Source: Proteromonas lacertae
Taxonomy: Eukaryota > Sar > Bigyra > Opalinata > Proteromonadidae
Length of the DNA: 64,000 bases
Direction of reading: 5' to 3'
Assembly: GCA_002245135.1 (NCBI GenBank)
Contig: NGBS01000009.1
Coordinates: 62,001-126,000, forward strand
In this document: positions 48,866 to 61,700 of the stretch, piece by piece
Layout: the number at the start of each line of letters is the position of its first letter
How positions within the stretch are numbered: position 1 is the stretch's first letter
The notes under the pieces: generated by a model
What the model was told of the DNA's origin: nothing
The model's input: only the letters and a program-made list of their open reading frames with translations
Database searches by the model: none
Made by a program: the position numbers and the translations under genes

Positions 48866-49566
48866 TATACGAGTGGTCTAGATGCATTCAATATATTACA
48901 ACAAACATATGCTATTAACACTATATAATTGATTATATAATATGCAGCAGTCCAATCCCAAAGTAATCTTCTACCACAGGTTGTATTGTCTGTACTATAT
49001 AGCCAATAACTACCTAGTACAAACCAGAATAGTCGTAGAAATATGAAGAATAGTATGACTATATAATATGTTCTTAATCTTTCACTATTTTTAATATTTA
49101 TAAATACAAAAAATATACATTACTCCAACTTCATCTCCATCCCATAATACCATCAAAAACATAATCATTGAGAGAAAACATAGTATAGATTCTATTAGAA
49201 GGAAAATATGTATTGCATATTCACACGATCTCCCTATTTAAATGATATTTAATAAAATAATGTCGATACATTCTGTAATACTTATCACAAATCCAGCAAG
49301 ATAGTATCCAAACAATAAAAATAATGAAAAAACTAATTTTGTAATATATAACACTTTATACAGTATATAAATTTCTTACACATTGATGTATAGAAGCTGC
49401 AAACGATATCAACTATCTTATTTACGTTTAATACATAACTTACAACATCAAATACTATTTAATATTAACAAAGTAATGTACATGTTATGAGTTCAAGGTG
49501 CGGATCAGTAATATCATTCTGATATTGCGATGACATATCATTTGGTGGATTATTCTCTGTCGACAT
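48103..49566 (-). CDS. polytopic membrane protein, unknown
   Basis: Start MSTENNPPNDMSSQY, then about eight to ten hydrophobic helices spread over nine or so exons (e.g. FFSLFLLFGYYLAGFVI, YIVILFFIFLRLFWF, LLLIVYFIIYNVGLF, IVLFLIALYYI, VWVVLFFSTIFLIV) and a basic C-terminus (KVRIRERRRK). Introns are 27-50 nt; one contains the (TTA)n run at 48838-48864. Exon frames join without shifts. I do not recognise the family; an orphan transporter or receptor-like protein. Confidence 0.6.
48838..48864. repeat. (TAA)n microsatellite inside an intron
   Basis: Nine to ten tandem TAA units located within an intron of the polytopic membrane-protein gene (read as TTA on its strand). Confidence 0.85.
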
Positions 49567-49632
49567 ACCTCTAGTTTCTTCAATAAATTTATCAAAAATT
49601 TAAAAATAGTTTGACTTAACTTGGCTCGGATT

Positions 49633-49638
49633 TCAAGC
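49633..49638 (-). promoter_or_regulatory. GCTTGA element upstream of polytopic membrane protein
   Basis: 67 nt before the ATG, context GGGCTTGAAATCC. Confidence 0.35.
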
Positions 49639-49751
49639 CCTCCAATAAGAAGTTGCATGTGTTTTTGACTTTTTGAAAGACCTTAATGTATGAGAATAAT
49701 AATATATATAACCTATCTAAATGAATATTTGCTTATATCTATATAGTCAAA

Positions 49752-50204
49752 ATGCGTATGAACGTATTGAGCGATGCTCTTAAAACCATTTTCAATGCAG
49801 AGAAGAAAGGAAAGAGACAAGTACTTGTCAGACCATCCAGCAAAGTTTTAATAAAAGTTTTACAAGTTATGCAAAAGAATGGTATCATATTATGAGATTA
49901 ATCTGATTAATAGGTTATATCAATGAATTCGAAGTTGTAGATGATCACAGATCAGGAAAAATTGTTATTAATCTCAACGGAAGAATTAATAAATGTGCTG
50001 CCATTTCACCAAGATACGATATCACAATTGACCAATTAGATCAATTAGCTAGTACTTTATTACCATCAAGACAAGTATTAATGTTCATTTTATAGTATTA
50101 AATAGTTCGGCCATGTATTACTTACAACAAGTATGGGAATTATGGATCATAATGAAGCTAGACGTAAGCATGTTGGTGGAAAATTATTAGGCTTTTTCTT
50201 CTAA
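49752..50204 (+). CDS. RPS15A: 40S ribosomal protein uS8 (RPS15A)
   Basis: 130-aa small-subunit protein. [82 protein letters not shown]. Two introns: about 49883-49914 (32 nt) and 50074-50104 (31 nt). Complete and undisturbed. It is a good standard for the splice-site consensus of this genome. Confidence 0.97.
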
Positions 50205-50393
50205 GAAGCTTTGTTAAAGTCAAAACACAAAACTATTGATATATATTTTTTGGATTTGAGGATTGATTTATAATTACCATAACAAGAATGAAAAATTCTA
50301 TTCTTTTAGCTTTTATATTACATAATTTAATGATTAGAAATAAAGTCATTGTGTTTTGAAAATAAAACTGTTTTTGAAAAAAATTGAAATTTC

Positions 50394-51201
50394 ATGAAGA
50401 AGACAACTCAACACACAGCAAGTATAACATCTTTGTTTTTAATGTATAAGCCAAATTATCTGAGAAGAGATTTGATTCACATAAAACAGCTAATCCTTTT
50501 TCTACTAAAGCATTCAAGACGTATATTTGATAATTATTTTTCTGAAGAACATTCGCCAAGAGTTATTCAGCTGGAGATATACCATGTCGAATAGATCATG
50601 GTGGATCAGGAATTAACAAAGTTCAATGGAGTACACCTCCAGAAGTATTTATTTATTCATAATAGCGTAATAGGAACTAAATTATACACAACTATTACCT
50701 ATATTTGCCGATGGTCTTCGTGAAACAGATCATCCCTATTGTTTTTTAGCTAGACAAGGATTTATAGAGTTATGCAAAGCAGCAGAAGGCGCACCAATGA
50801 AAGTAACAGCAATATTACCAGCTGTAGTTCAATCTTTAAGAGGAAGTTTTATATCTAAAGATAATGGTGTATTTGAAGCTTGTTTAAATGCTTTAGAGTA
50901 TAAAATTTTTAGTTTAAATTTACTAGAGCATTATCTAATGTTGTAAAAGAAGCATTAAATCCACATTTGAAAGTTTTATATATCATTTTTTATTGAAATT
51001 TTAAGATTTTTAATAATTCTTTAATATATTTCAATAGTTCCTGTTTCAAGGAAATATCTAGAACCAAAACATAGAGAACAAACACAACATATATTAGAAG
51101 TATTATTATTATTATTATTAACATAATAGACATTAGAAGCAAATGGAGGGCCAGATTCAAAAGCAATTATTAAATCTAAAGTACCAACTTATATGGTATG
51201 A
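50394..51201 (+). CDS. PACRGL: PACRG-like protein (PACRGL)
   Basis: Relative of the parkin co-regulated gene product, an axonemal inner-junction protein. Spliced reading: MKKTTQHTATKLSEKRFDSH (over a 29-nt intron ending AAG), NPFSTKAFKT-TFAKSYSAGDIPCRIDHG (27-nt intron ending AAG), PIFADGLRETDHPYCFLARQGF, FEACLNAL, GPDSKAIIKSKVPTYM. The order of motifs follows human PACRGL. Introns ending AAG here show that acceptors are not always TAG. No frameshift is needed once the introns are removed. Confidence 0.85.
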
Positions 51202-51531
51202 AATGGATGAAACAATCAGATGAGTAATAATAAATTATTTATTAAATATTAATTATATTGGCAATAATTAATACATTTAAGATTTAGTTGGTTTGATTCA
51301 TCATTTAATTACCTCATAAAATAAATAATGTGCCATAGTTTCAATCATGCTCTTGTTAAATGGTGTTAATAAGCATATTTATTGGTGTAAGACTTTAAAT
51401 TGCGTAACCGTTAATAATTATCATATTCTCATATATTGCATATATTGATCATATCATTATCTTGCATTTACTATGAAGTATGCATAAATAAACACATCAC
51501 TTCATGTTAAATTTACAAACGTTTGAAAAAA

Positions 51532-51537
51532 GCTTGA
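51532..51537 (+). promoter_or_regulatory. GCTTGA element upstream of PHD gene
   Basis: 34 nt before the ATG, context AAAAGCTTGAATT. Confidence 0.45.
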
Positions 51538-51570
51538 ATTATTTAGTTTTGGAGGGAATTTAAAAAATCA

Positions 51571-52182
51571 ATGTCTGAAGGAGATACAAAAAGTATATAG
51601 AGTTACAACTATATTCATTTAGCAGCCACATTACCAGAAAGTATATTAAATAGTCCAGAGAGAAAAGAAGCATACACAAAATACCCAAATGGCACAGAAG
51701 TGGAAGATAAATATTTGAAGAGAGGGTTAAAAAAGTGGAATGGAGAATATAATGAAATTTGTGAGATTTGTGATGAAGGTGGTGATATACTTCTTTGTGA
51801 TTTCTGTAATTTAGTATTCCATCCTGAATGTTTAATCCCTCCAATGAAAAAAATACCAGAAGGTAATTGGGCATGTCCAGAATGTTCTGCCGATGTAGAG
51901 AAGATAAAGAATGCACCTTCACCAAAGAGATCAACTCGTGGTAGATCAGATGGTCAAGCCAAGAAAAGAAGAAAGCTTTCAGAAGAGGAGGAAGATGATG
52001 AAGAAGTTGTAGAAGAAGATGATGAAGAAGAAGAGTATGAAAGTCCAAAGAAAGAAGAAAAAAAGCCGAAAAAGTCGAAAAAAGTAGAAAAAGAAGATGA
52101 GAAGAATGAGAAGAAAGAAGACAATAAAGAAGAAAAAACAGAAGAAAAAAAGGAGGAAAAACCTGTAGAAGAGAAAAAGTAA
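51571..52182 (+). CDS. PHD-finger protein with acidic/lysine-rich tail
   Basis: MSEGDTKTATLPES (29-nt intron at 51590-51619), then a single canonical PHD zinc finger: CEICDEGGDILLCDFCNLVFHPECL...WACPEC (C4HC3 complete). Such fingers usually read histone H3 tails. A TRGRSDGQAKKRRK basic patch is probably nuclear localisation. The last 90 residues are nearly only Glu, Asp and Lys. A GCTTGA element at 51532-51537 precedes the ATG by 34 nt. Confidence 0.88.
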
Positions 52183-52247
52183 ATAATTAGTCATAAAACA
52201 TCATATATTAGAATTAACACTATATTTTCTTGTAATTGTACATCAAC

Positions 52248-52821
52248 TTATAAAAAATTACTCATATTTTCAACTGTTCTTCTTTTACCTCTATGATCTG
52301 TTGTTCCATAACCTAAGGTCAGTATAGCAGCTGGAATATAATCATTAGATAAGCCTAAAACATCTCTTAAAGCATCTTCATCAAAAGCACCAACCCAACA
52401 AGATTCTATTTAATTATAATTCACATTTTATACGTATTCCACGAGCTTCAGCACTAAGTTGAGCATAGGTGCATGCAATATTAGCATCAGTGAAACAATA
52501 CCTTTTTATACCTCTTTCTTTATATTTTTTACCAGAAACATTTGGAAGAGCAGAAAATATCAACATGACTGGTGCTTTGGCAATCCACTCTTGTTCATAA
52601 GCGATTTTTTCAATTTTACTCTTAAGTTCATCAGATTGTACAACAGTAACGAAATATGCCTGTAAATTGCCTGCAGTAGGACAGGTAGTTACTTCCTCAA
52701 GTATTTCTTTAATTACTTTTTCTGAAATCCTCTTATCTTCATATCTATCATAAAACAGAAACTATCTATACTCTCTAACTGAATGTCTATTTATAACCAA
52801 ATTATGGAAGGCTTCTTGCAT
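52248..52821 (-). CDS. nitroreductase-family FMN oxidoreductase
   Basis: MQEAFHNLVINRHSVRE (NRRSxR FMN-binding motif), TCPTAGNLQAYFVTVV, IACTYAQLSAEARGI, SCWVGAFDED, PAAILTLGYG. Three exons; introns of 27 and 29 nt. About 180 aa, the usual length. Reduces quinones or nitro compounds with NAD(P)H; common in anaerobic and microaerophilic protists. GCTTGA lies 41 nt upstream of the start. Confidence 0.9.
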
Positions 52822-52861
52822 TTAAAATCGACTTTTAAAATCTTAATAAATCAAATCAATA

Positions 52862-52867
52862 TCAAGC
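52862..52867 (-). promoter_or_regulatory. GCTTGA element upstream of nitroreductase
   Basis: 41 nt before the ATG, context TAAGCTTGATATTG. Confidence 0.45.
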
Positions 52868-52911
52868 TTATATTATTTTTTATTCTTTATTAATTCTCTT
52901 TACAAATAATG

Positions 52912-53691
52912 TTAATAACGACAACAATAATTATAATAACTATTAGATGGTTCTGATACGTTAACAACCTTATTCTTCTTCTCTTGTTGAGCTAATAAAT
53001 CAAATGGCAAACTATTATTCATCAAATAAAAATTAATATACTTTTCCAATACTTTAGTAGCTAATGTACGAAATGGTATATCTATATTTATTCCACTCTT
53101 CGAACTTGTTTCAAAAAAATCAACTCCAATTGAATTGGCATAATCTCTTGCAAATTCAGCTGCAACACTTTTACATGCTGTTAAATCACATTTTGTTCCA
53201 ACTAATACTTTTGGAATATTTGGGTTACTTTCGTTTACTTTAGTTAACCATTTATTGACATTTTGAAATGATTCTTCACTAGTTGTATCATATGCCTATT
53301 CATAAACATTTACTTCATTCTAATACTAATATTATTCCATGTGCATTTTGATAAAAATTCTTTGTAATTGTGTTAAATCTTTCTTGACCAGCTGTATCCC
53401 ACTATTAATGATTATAGAAACGGTATAATCATACTATTCTGAGCTTACATATTTTATTCATTATCACTTCTGTTTTACATTTCTAAAGAATATTATTTGT
53501 TTTTCACTATACCATATCAATCCCTATTGTTGAGATATAGTTTTGTACAAATGTATCATCTGTATATCTTACAAGTAAGCAGGTCTTTCCAACTCCTGCA
53601 TCACCGAATATAATGAATTTCATTATATAATCACTACAATACATACTATAAATTAACAAAAATACCATTCTAAACTATTTTCATCTGACAT
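52912..53691 (-). CDS. Rab-family small GTPase
   Basis: Vesicle-traffic switch. MSDENSLECDYIMKFIIFGD, P-loop GDAGVGKTC, TIGIDMKCKTEV, WDTAGQERFNTITKNFY, TKCD (usual NKxD with T for N) and ETSSK. Five exons, introns 29-33 nt. C-terminus YCCRY suits double geranylgeranylation of the CC pair. Rab1/8-like in the effector region, though TKCD and ILAYD are divergent. Shares a 70-bp promoter with the E(z)-type gene; the GCTTGA element there points toward the Rab. Confidence 0.9.
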
Positions 53692-53737
53692 TAAATTAAT
53701 AAATAATAAATAATCAAAATAGAATTTAAAATAAGAA

Positions 53738-53743
53738 TCAAGC
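53738..53743 (-). promoter_or_regulatory. GCTTGA element upstream of Rab gene
   Basis: 47 nt before the Rab ATG, context CAGCTTGATTC. Confidence 0.45.
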
Positions 53744-53761
53744 TGTTCTCAAATCATTTAG

Positions 53762-55695
53762 ATGAATTGTATGATTTATTTCATTATATATTATAGTAAG
53801 AGAAGAGGATATAGTTGGATTATATAAGCATTTGGAAAAGGAATCTGAAGAACAAAATGAAGTATTTCAATTATTCTATTCTATGAATAGTTGATATTAA
53901 TAAGAAATAGAACTGCAATAAACAATATTTTCAATCATACTCATACATTTATATCTGATAAAAGTTTTCAATGTGTATTCTACACTACACTTATTGATTA
54001 ATAGGCAGATTATGGAATTACAATTCCAAAAAGAGAAAATGTTATTCATCTAGCAGAACTTCCACTAGTTCCAAAAATGTTTAAGTATAAATAGCTCTAT
54101 TTTTATAATAATGTTTAGATATCACCTATGTAGCAGAGTTGTGCATGGTAAAGAACGTCCAGAGTTAGATTATTTACCATATATTGACGATGATCACAGA
54201 ACTGTCAATTTCGAACAATATGATTCAATTAAATGTGGAAAAGAGAAATTAGCATTATCAGAACCAGAAAAATTAATGTTAGACGTAATATCGGCATCCG
54301 ATTGCTCAAAATATTACAAACTAATAAAAGATAATATACTCAATACACTCTCTGATCATTTATCTAGGAGTAATCCAAGGCTGAAGTATGAACAATTAGA
54401 AGAAGAATATAATCATTTAGTTGAAGGAAGAGAATTATACACTTTTAGACATTTTTACAGTGGAAATCCAAATTGTACTTGTAGTTTATGTACATATTGT
54501 TCAACACCAAGGTCTGTAAGAGAAATGAAAGAATTAATGGATGTATGATATATATATATATATATATATATAATTATAAAATAGATGATTCCTGTTATTC
54601 CAAAAATCAATAATTCCACCAATTCTATTGTTGACATTACTACTCATTTATCATCATATCGCAAATATTTCTGTAGACAATGTTATTGTTATAATTGTGA
54701 ATTACATGATACAAATCAACCATTACCTGCTAATCATGGTAATAAATATAGAACAATCGAAACTAATAATAATGGTACTGAAGAAGATGATGATAATGAA
54801 AATGATAAAATTCCATTAAAACTAACCAATTGTACACCTAAAGAAGCAGTAATATTCACAGAATTATATAAATTATTATCTCTCAAAGAAATGAATATAT
54901 TAAAAACCGATACTTCAACAAGAACAACAACCACTACGAAATTAAGTTTAGAAACTTTCGTACCATGTAATCATTCAGGTCCTTGTACTTCGCAGAATGA
55001 TTGTATATGTAATCATCAAAAACATCAATGTGAAAAGTTCTGTGGTTGTTCTTTAGATTGTCCTAGAAGGTTTAAAGGCTGTAATTGTAAAGCAGATGCT
55101 GAATGTAATTCAATGAAATGTACTTGTTATGCTTCTTCTAGAGAATGTGATCCTGATGTTTGTAACTGTTATCATACTAATGAGAATGGATCTTTAGGCT
55201 TAACCTGTGATAATATGAACTCACAAAAAGGATTTCAAAAGAAATTGTTGGTTAAACCTTCACATATTCATGGTTGGGGTTTATACTTAGGTGAAGATTG
55301 TGAGAAAGATGAATATATTGCTGAATATAGAGGAGAATTTATATCACAAGAAGAAGCTGAAAGACGTGGTTATATCTATGATAGAAAAGGAATTAATTAT
55401 TTGTTTAATGCAAATAGAGAGTCTGTTTTAGATGCAACTAAAGTGGGTAATAAATTGAGATTTGCTAATCATTCGAATAATCCTAATTGTTATGCTAGAA
55501 CTAGATATATTAAAGGCAATCATAGAATATGTGTTTATGCGAAAAGAGCATTGAAAATTGTATATATATATATATAATATTGTTTTGATATAGAATGATG
55601 AATTAACATTTGATTATGGTTATAATGAAGAACATGTACAGCCACAATGGTTTTCCACTTCTAAAAAGAGGAAGAGAAAGAATGATGATGAATAA
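53762..55695 (+). CDS. EZH2: E(z)/EZH2-type histone H3K27 methyltransferase
   Basis: Catalytic subunit of Polycomb repressive complex 2. N-part with MNLREEDIVGLYKHL, RYHLCSRVVHGKERPELDYLPY; CXC domain (CNHSGPCTSQNDCIC...CEKFCGCSLDCPRRF...CNCKADAECN...CTCYASSRECDPDVC) directly followed by SET: HGWGLYLGEDCEKDEYIAEYRGE, RFANHSNNPNC, ELTFDYGY. All catalytic motifs are kept. About six introns, several TA-run introns. Near the N-terminus two stops 16 nt apart (TGA 53892-53894, TAG 53908-53910) interrupt the frame; two +1 steps on them, or one -1, restore it. Confidence 0.92.
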
Positions 55696-55767
55696 TTAAT
55701 ACCCTAATAACAAATCAAAATATTTCAAAAATTAATTATGTAATTAAAAATAATAATAATATAAAAA

Positions 55768-58700
55768 TTAATGAAGACTATCATATTCTTCTATTTTCTT
55801 ATTTGCAACTTCCAACCATTTTCTAGCTTTTGGAATCCAATCTTTACCTAAATTACTCAAAGCCTTTGAACTATTTCTTCTAATATCCACCATCTTCTTA
55901 TGGACATTCTCTCCTTTAATTTCGATTGCTTTTTCTTTTCTTGTCTTTCTTTTCTGTAATTCATCTCTTTTACCTAATGCAAATTTATCATATTCTTCTC
56001 CATGCTTTACTTTATAACTACTAACATCACTTTCTATCTCTTCTAAGAATTGTTCTAATTCTTTCTTACTGATCTTCTGTTGACTATATTCAATTTGTTT
56101 CTGTCTTTTCAATTCATTCATTTCTTCAACATATCTACTTATATCAGATTCACATTTATCCAATTCATCTAATAATATCTTTTCTATTTGTTCATTATCT
56201 TCAACCATCAATCTCTTTTGATTCTCTTCAAACACTGCCAATTCTTTATCACATCCATTTATCAAATTCTCTTCTTCTTCTTCAATCTCAGTTCTTTCTT
56301 CCATTATATCTAATATCTTTCTATGTAATTTCATTCCTTCCATTCTTAAATCTCTACCATAGAATTTATTATGAGCTTCAGTAATTCTTGTCAAACATAT
56401 GTTAATATCTTCACATAAACTTCTCTGACAATCTTTGATTTCTTCTCTTCTATTCATTCTCGCACTTGTTATCCATTTAATAGCCATTGCCTTACTTGCA
56501 CTACTTAAATACAATCTGTCATGTGGAATTGATAACTCACCTGATCTTTCTCTTAATTTAATATTGTAAGCTCTTCTTGCACGTTTTTCTTTACGTTTTT
56601 CATCTCTTCTCTTTGAATCTTCAATGCATTTCTGTTTATAATCTTCACTTTCTTGAATAGCTTCATCACTTGGTTTTTCTATTTGATATTTAGTTCTCAT
56701 TATTGTTAACCATTTCTTTAATAATAAATAATCAGTTGTTCCTTCCTTGATTTCTATTGGATCATAGACATTTTCAAATTCATCTTCATCACTTTCTTCA
56801 TCACTATACTCTTCATTATGAATTCCTCTTTCTAACTGAGCTTCATTTCTACAATATTTACATCTTGTTACATAATTAGCATTCTTTCTGAAGAAGAATT
56901 GCCAATCAAATTGTGAGATTATATCATCTGCACTTCTTGTTTCTCTCTCATATTTATTAATCAAATCCTCTAATCCATGAGTCAATATTCTTCCTTCAGC
57001 ATCACATAAATCAACTATCAATTCATCACTATTAAACTTTCTATTACAAACACTACATATTTCTTCTTTATTATTCTCCACAATTTCATCAACATAACTC
57101 TTATAGATTCTTCTTCTTCTCACTTTTTCTAACCAAAATTTAGCTATATCTCTTGTCTTTGGTGTTATATTCTTTCTTTCCCACATTCCTGTTCTGAACT
57201 TTTCTTCTGCTTCATCATCATCACTTACTTCATTTTCTTCACCTAATTTCTCTTTTCTTACCCGTAACTTATTATAAATTGATTTTATATATTCTCTTGT
57301 ACTCTTATCATCATATAATGGTGCTTCTAATGTTCGTGGTGTTAATAATTTATATAAATGATCCAATATCCATGTCTTATTGCTGGTTAAGAATCTTAAT
57401 CTAAATCTGTCTGAATTTAAGGCATTTAGTTCTAATCTTTCTTTCTCTACATCTAATGATCTTCTTATTCCTAAAGTTGCTTTTTCACCAGCATCATCAT
57501 CAACATATCCATCATACTCTTTTCTACTCCATATTCTTAACAATTGACATAACACAATTAAGAAGTATTTTGATATTGTCACAAATAAAAACATGAAGAA
57601 TAATAATGGGAAGAACATTGGATCTGAGAGTGGACTGAAATACACATTAGTACAGATGAAATAACCAACAATTATTGAGAATATTCCACTAACATACAAT
57701 GTATTGATGAAGTAATATTGAGATGAAAAACACAATTTATCAATAATTCTCAAACTTTCTGTCAAACTATCATCCAATTTTGTAATATACATTGACCATT
57801 GACATTCTCTCATTCTGAATCTTTGATTATCAAATCTTAAGAAATCAGTCATTCTATAACCATACAACAATTCCATTGCACTTAATAAGAATATCTCCAT
57901 AATAAACACTGCTACTAATAATATGAAGAAATAGATAACGTAATAATAAACCCAACTTAACTTAATATCAAATTCACTGTAAATTGGAATCTGTAAATGG
58001 AATACTCTTATTAATAATAAAGCGAATGGAATTAAGTAATAAACATGTAAATCAACAGTAAACATAGCGAAATTCTCTATTATTGGTTCTACACTTTCTT
58101 TATCTAATTCAACTAATCTTTTTAATCTTCTCCATTCTGCTTCTTCTTCAATTCTTTCCCTTTGAGACATTTTGTGATGATTTTTACACTTTCTTCTTAT
58201 TGCAAATACCCATTTAGGCCATCTTTTAACACAGAATAATATTAATGGAGTTATATACATTCTATTGATTATTGTACATCCCATTATGATGAAGTAACAG
58301 AAAATAAAATCTAATAAATCATAGGCTGATAAAGCTACAAACATTGGAACAAATGTAACCATAATATCTAATGGAATTGCTAATATAAAATCTCTCAAAT
58401 AAATCTTATAAAATGTAGTGATTATTAACTGACATATTTTCATAATACCAATGAATAAGTAAACTCTTTCTTTAAACCAATGTGAAAATGAGAATTCTAT
58501 TGCAGTAATACAATATATTAAACATAACATCGTATAGAAGAAGAAGTAACTTCTCTTCCACCAATGAGGTCTCCAGTACTTTGAATATTCTCTTTTCTTA
58601 TCTTCATCACTATCATAAAATGTATTATCAATATTTGGCATAAATATATATTCTTCTTTCTTCTTATCATCAAATGATTCAGTTGGTATAAACACCTTCA

Positions 58701-61700
58701 ATCCTTGGAATATAATATAAACACCAATTATTAAGAAACAAGTTCCCATTCTTCCATTTTTCACTGCAGCTATTGTTTCTTCAGACATTACTGATGTATC
58801 ACTCCAATCTCCTTGTTTATCTTCAAAACTAATTGGATTTGGCTCTTCTACTGGATGATCGGAGGAGAATACTTGGAACCATATCCATATCATACCACAA
58901 CCCCATAATAATGGAGTTAAACCAGTGATTATACCGATTAATGAGTTAGGTAAAACTGCTGCGAATAATTTACAACAATTACAACATGGAGGATTTCTTA
59001 ATAACGTAATGATTCTATGGAATAACCAGAATATAAATCCTATTACAATTAAACCTAAAAATATCATTCCTACGAAGAATAAATAGATTGGCCAATTGAA
59101 TTCGAATAAATTGAATAACTCATACCAATTCAATGGGTAATATTGTATATCTAATGTATAATTTGTACTATTACACTTCAACACTGGTGGATCATAATTA
59201 CTGAATCTTTCTTCTTCTTCTGGTTTATGTGTGATTGTACAGAAATCATAAAATTCAACAAATGAATCTAACAAGTATTTCTCATTCTTTTCATCTTGTT
59301 TATAAGCAATAAACAATTTAATATTTCGTGGAACCATTGTATCTTCTGAAGCATGTTCTGACACTTTAACTGGTATTAAATCATCAGTATCTAATAAGTT
59401 ATGAACAGCGCTTGTTCTACCCCATTCACTACCATCTTCTTTACCATAATAATCTCTTGAATTCATTGGATACTTGGTTAAATAGAATAATATTGATTCT
59501 TCTTCTAATTCAAACCATCTCTTTAAGTATCTAACTCTAAATATTTCTTCTTCATAATTACATTTCAAATGAATTCCATCACATTTATCAGCATGTGGAT
59601 CTTCTTTTGTTTCATCTTTCTTTGGGAATTGCTTTATAACAGTTGTATTATCATAATCTACTATATTACAATCAGGATTATCTTCAGTCATTTTACCAAT
59701 GAATATATTATTATCATATTCCTCACATTGAGAGAAATAAGGTAAATAAGGGAATGCTATATATCTTCTTTTTACGAAATAATCCCAAAATGTTGAATAA
59801 TATTCCAAATCTTCAGCATAATCACCTCTTGAATAAATTGATTGTGAATTATCACTATTATTGAATGGTAATATTGTTCTATTGTATTTCTCTAATTCTC
59901 TTTCTCTATAACCTGGATCACCAACGTCATAATTAACTATATGATTAATTAAGGCTGTTCTTTCTAACACTTTGAAACTATCTCCTGCTTTTCCATATTT
60001 GTAAATGTTTACTGGTAAGTTGTAAGGTAAACCATAATGTGGTTGAATTAATTCTCTATTTATCACAGCTAAGAATTGTGTTGCTTTTTCTGTAACATTC
60101 ATTATATCTTCATCTGGATCATAATTACTTCTGTGTGGGTAAAATATTGATAAATCTGATGTATTATGTAACTTTGCAAATGCTAAGTAATAACCACCAT
60201 GAATTAATTCCATTGTAAAAATAACTTTGATTCTGGTTTGGGCTTGAATATTGACTTGAACCATTGTATGTTTATCATCAAAATAAGGTTCAATTGCTAC
60301 ATTCTGTGAGAAGTACGAAGGCAATGGATGTGGAATACATTTACAACATTCTGAACATAGGAAACCTGATTCTGTTTGTGTTTTATTATTCGGCCAATCA
60401 CAGGATGGATGTTCATATGAATTTTGATAATTACATTCATACATTGGCGGACATGGTGTACAATTCATATACACTCCAATTCTATAATGTTGACCATATG
60501 TAAAATTCTGTTGTAACATTGATAAATTCATTGTTAATGTTGCTATACCATAACCATCTAATTCAAAGAAAGGTAATCCACTTTCTTGTCCACTGAATAT
60601 CTTTAAATGCTCATCATTTGGTTGTAAGTATTCATTATCTTCATACACTGGAACTAATCTTTTTACTACTGTAACTTTATCTTTTGGAACAAAACAGTCT
60701 TGATAATTTGTTGCAAAACCATTGGTTGTTGTTCCATTTGGACATTTCAAGGATCTTTCACATTTACATATATCTAATCGATATGGTACATACTTTGTAT
60801 TATCAGTTTCAGTACTACTTTCATCAATATCTTCAATAAATTTGACATAATTTGGTAAATCTTCATCTAAATTGTCTATTAAATCTAATGCCCAGTAATA
60901 ATCATATATGTTTAAATCATATTCTATCCTATCACTTTCTATTTCTGCTTCATTACATTCTTCAAAGTAATCTAATCTTGTTGTATCTCTACAATATTTC
61001 TCTCTTCTTTCATGTTCATATTCTTTCTTTACAGCTTTACTAAATTCATGGAAATTTGGGAAATGTATCTTTTGTTTGTATGTAAATTGTAATGTAGTTC
61101 CATTAGTATAATCTTTTCTTTCTTCTAATCCATAAGTAACATTTGGTTCAAATACACATTGCTGTTTACTTCGTGGTCTTTCAGTACATTTCCATAACCT
61201 ATAAACATCTAATATTCTATCAATCTGAGCATTGCAATCACAATCTCCTCTTAATATTACATTATAAATATGTCTCCAATAACTATCTCTACCACATGTT
61301 AATTCAGCTAATTTCTGTACACTCACTTTACCTACAGAACCATCTTGTAATTGATAGCTTTGATATATATTAGACAATGAATCATTCAATGCAGCAATAC
61401 ATCTTTCATCATGATATACCAAATCACCTACCTCTTTCATTATTCTTTTACTTTCAAATGTTTCATTCATCCATACTAAAGCATTGAATGGATCAGCTTC
61501 ATCTCTTGTTAAATGTCTTCTTAAAGAATCCATTGCCATTGTTCCTTCATATGGATCACCTGTTCCTGTAGGACAATAATAACCAATTGGACATGGGAAA
61601 TCATATTTCAAATCTTCTGCAGTTGCTGCTGGACAGTAATAACCTACTGGACATATTGATTTATATTGACTGAATGGGTTTAATAAGTTATAATCTGGTG

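Noticed and set aside
50394-50560. Frameshifts in the PACRG-like gene
   Set aside because: Two introns of 29 and 27 nt ending AAG restore the family alignment without any shift.
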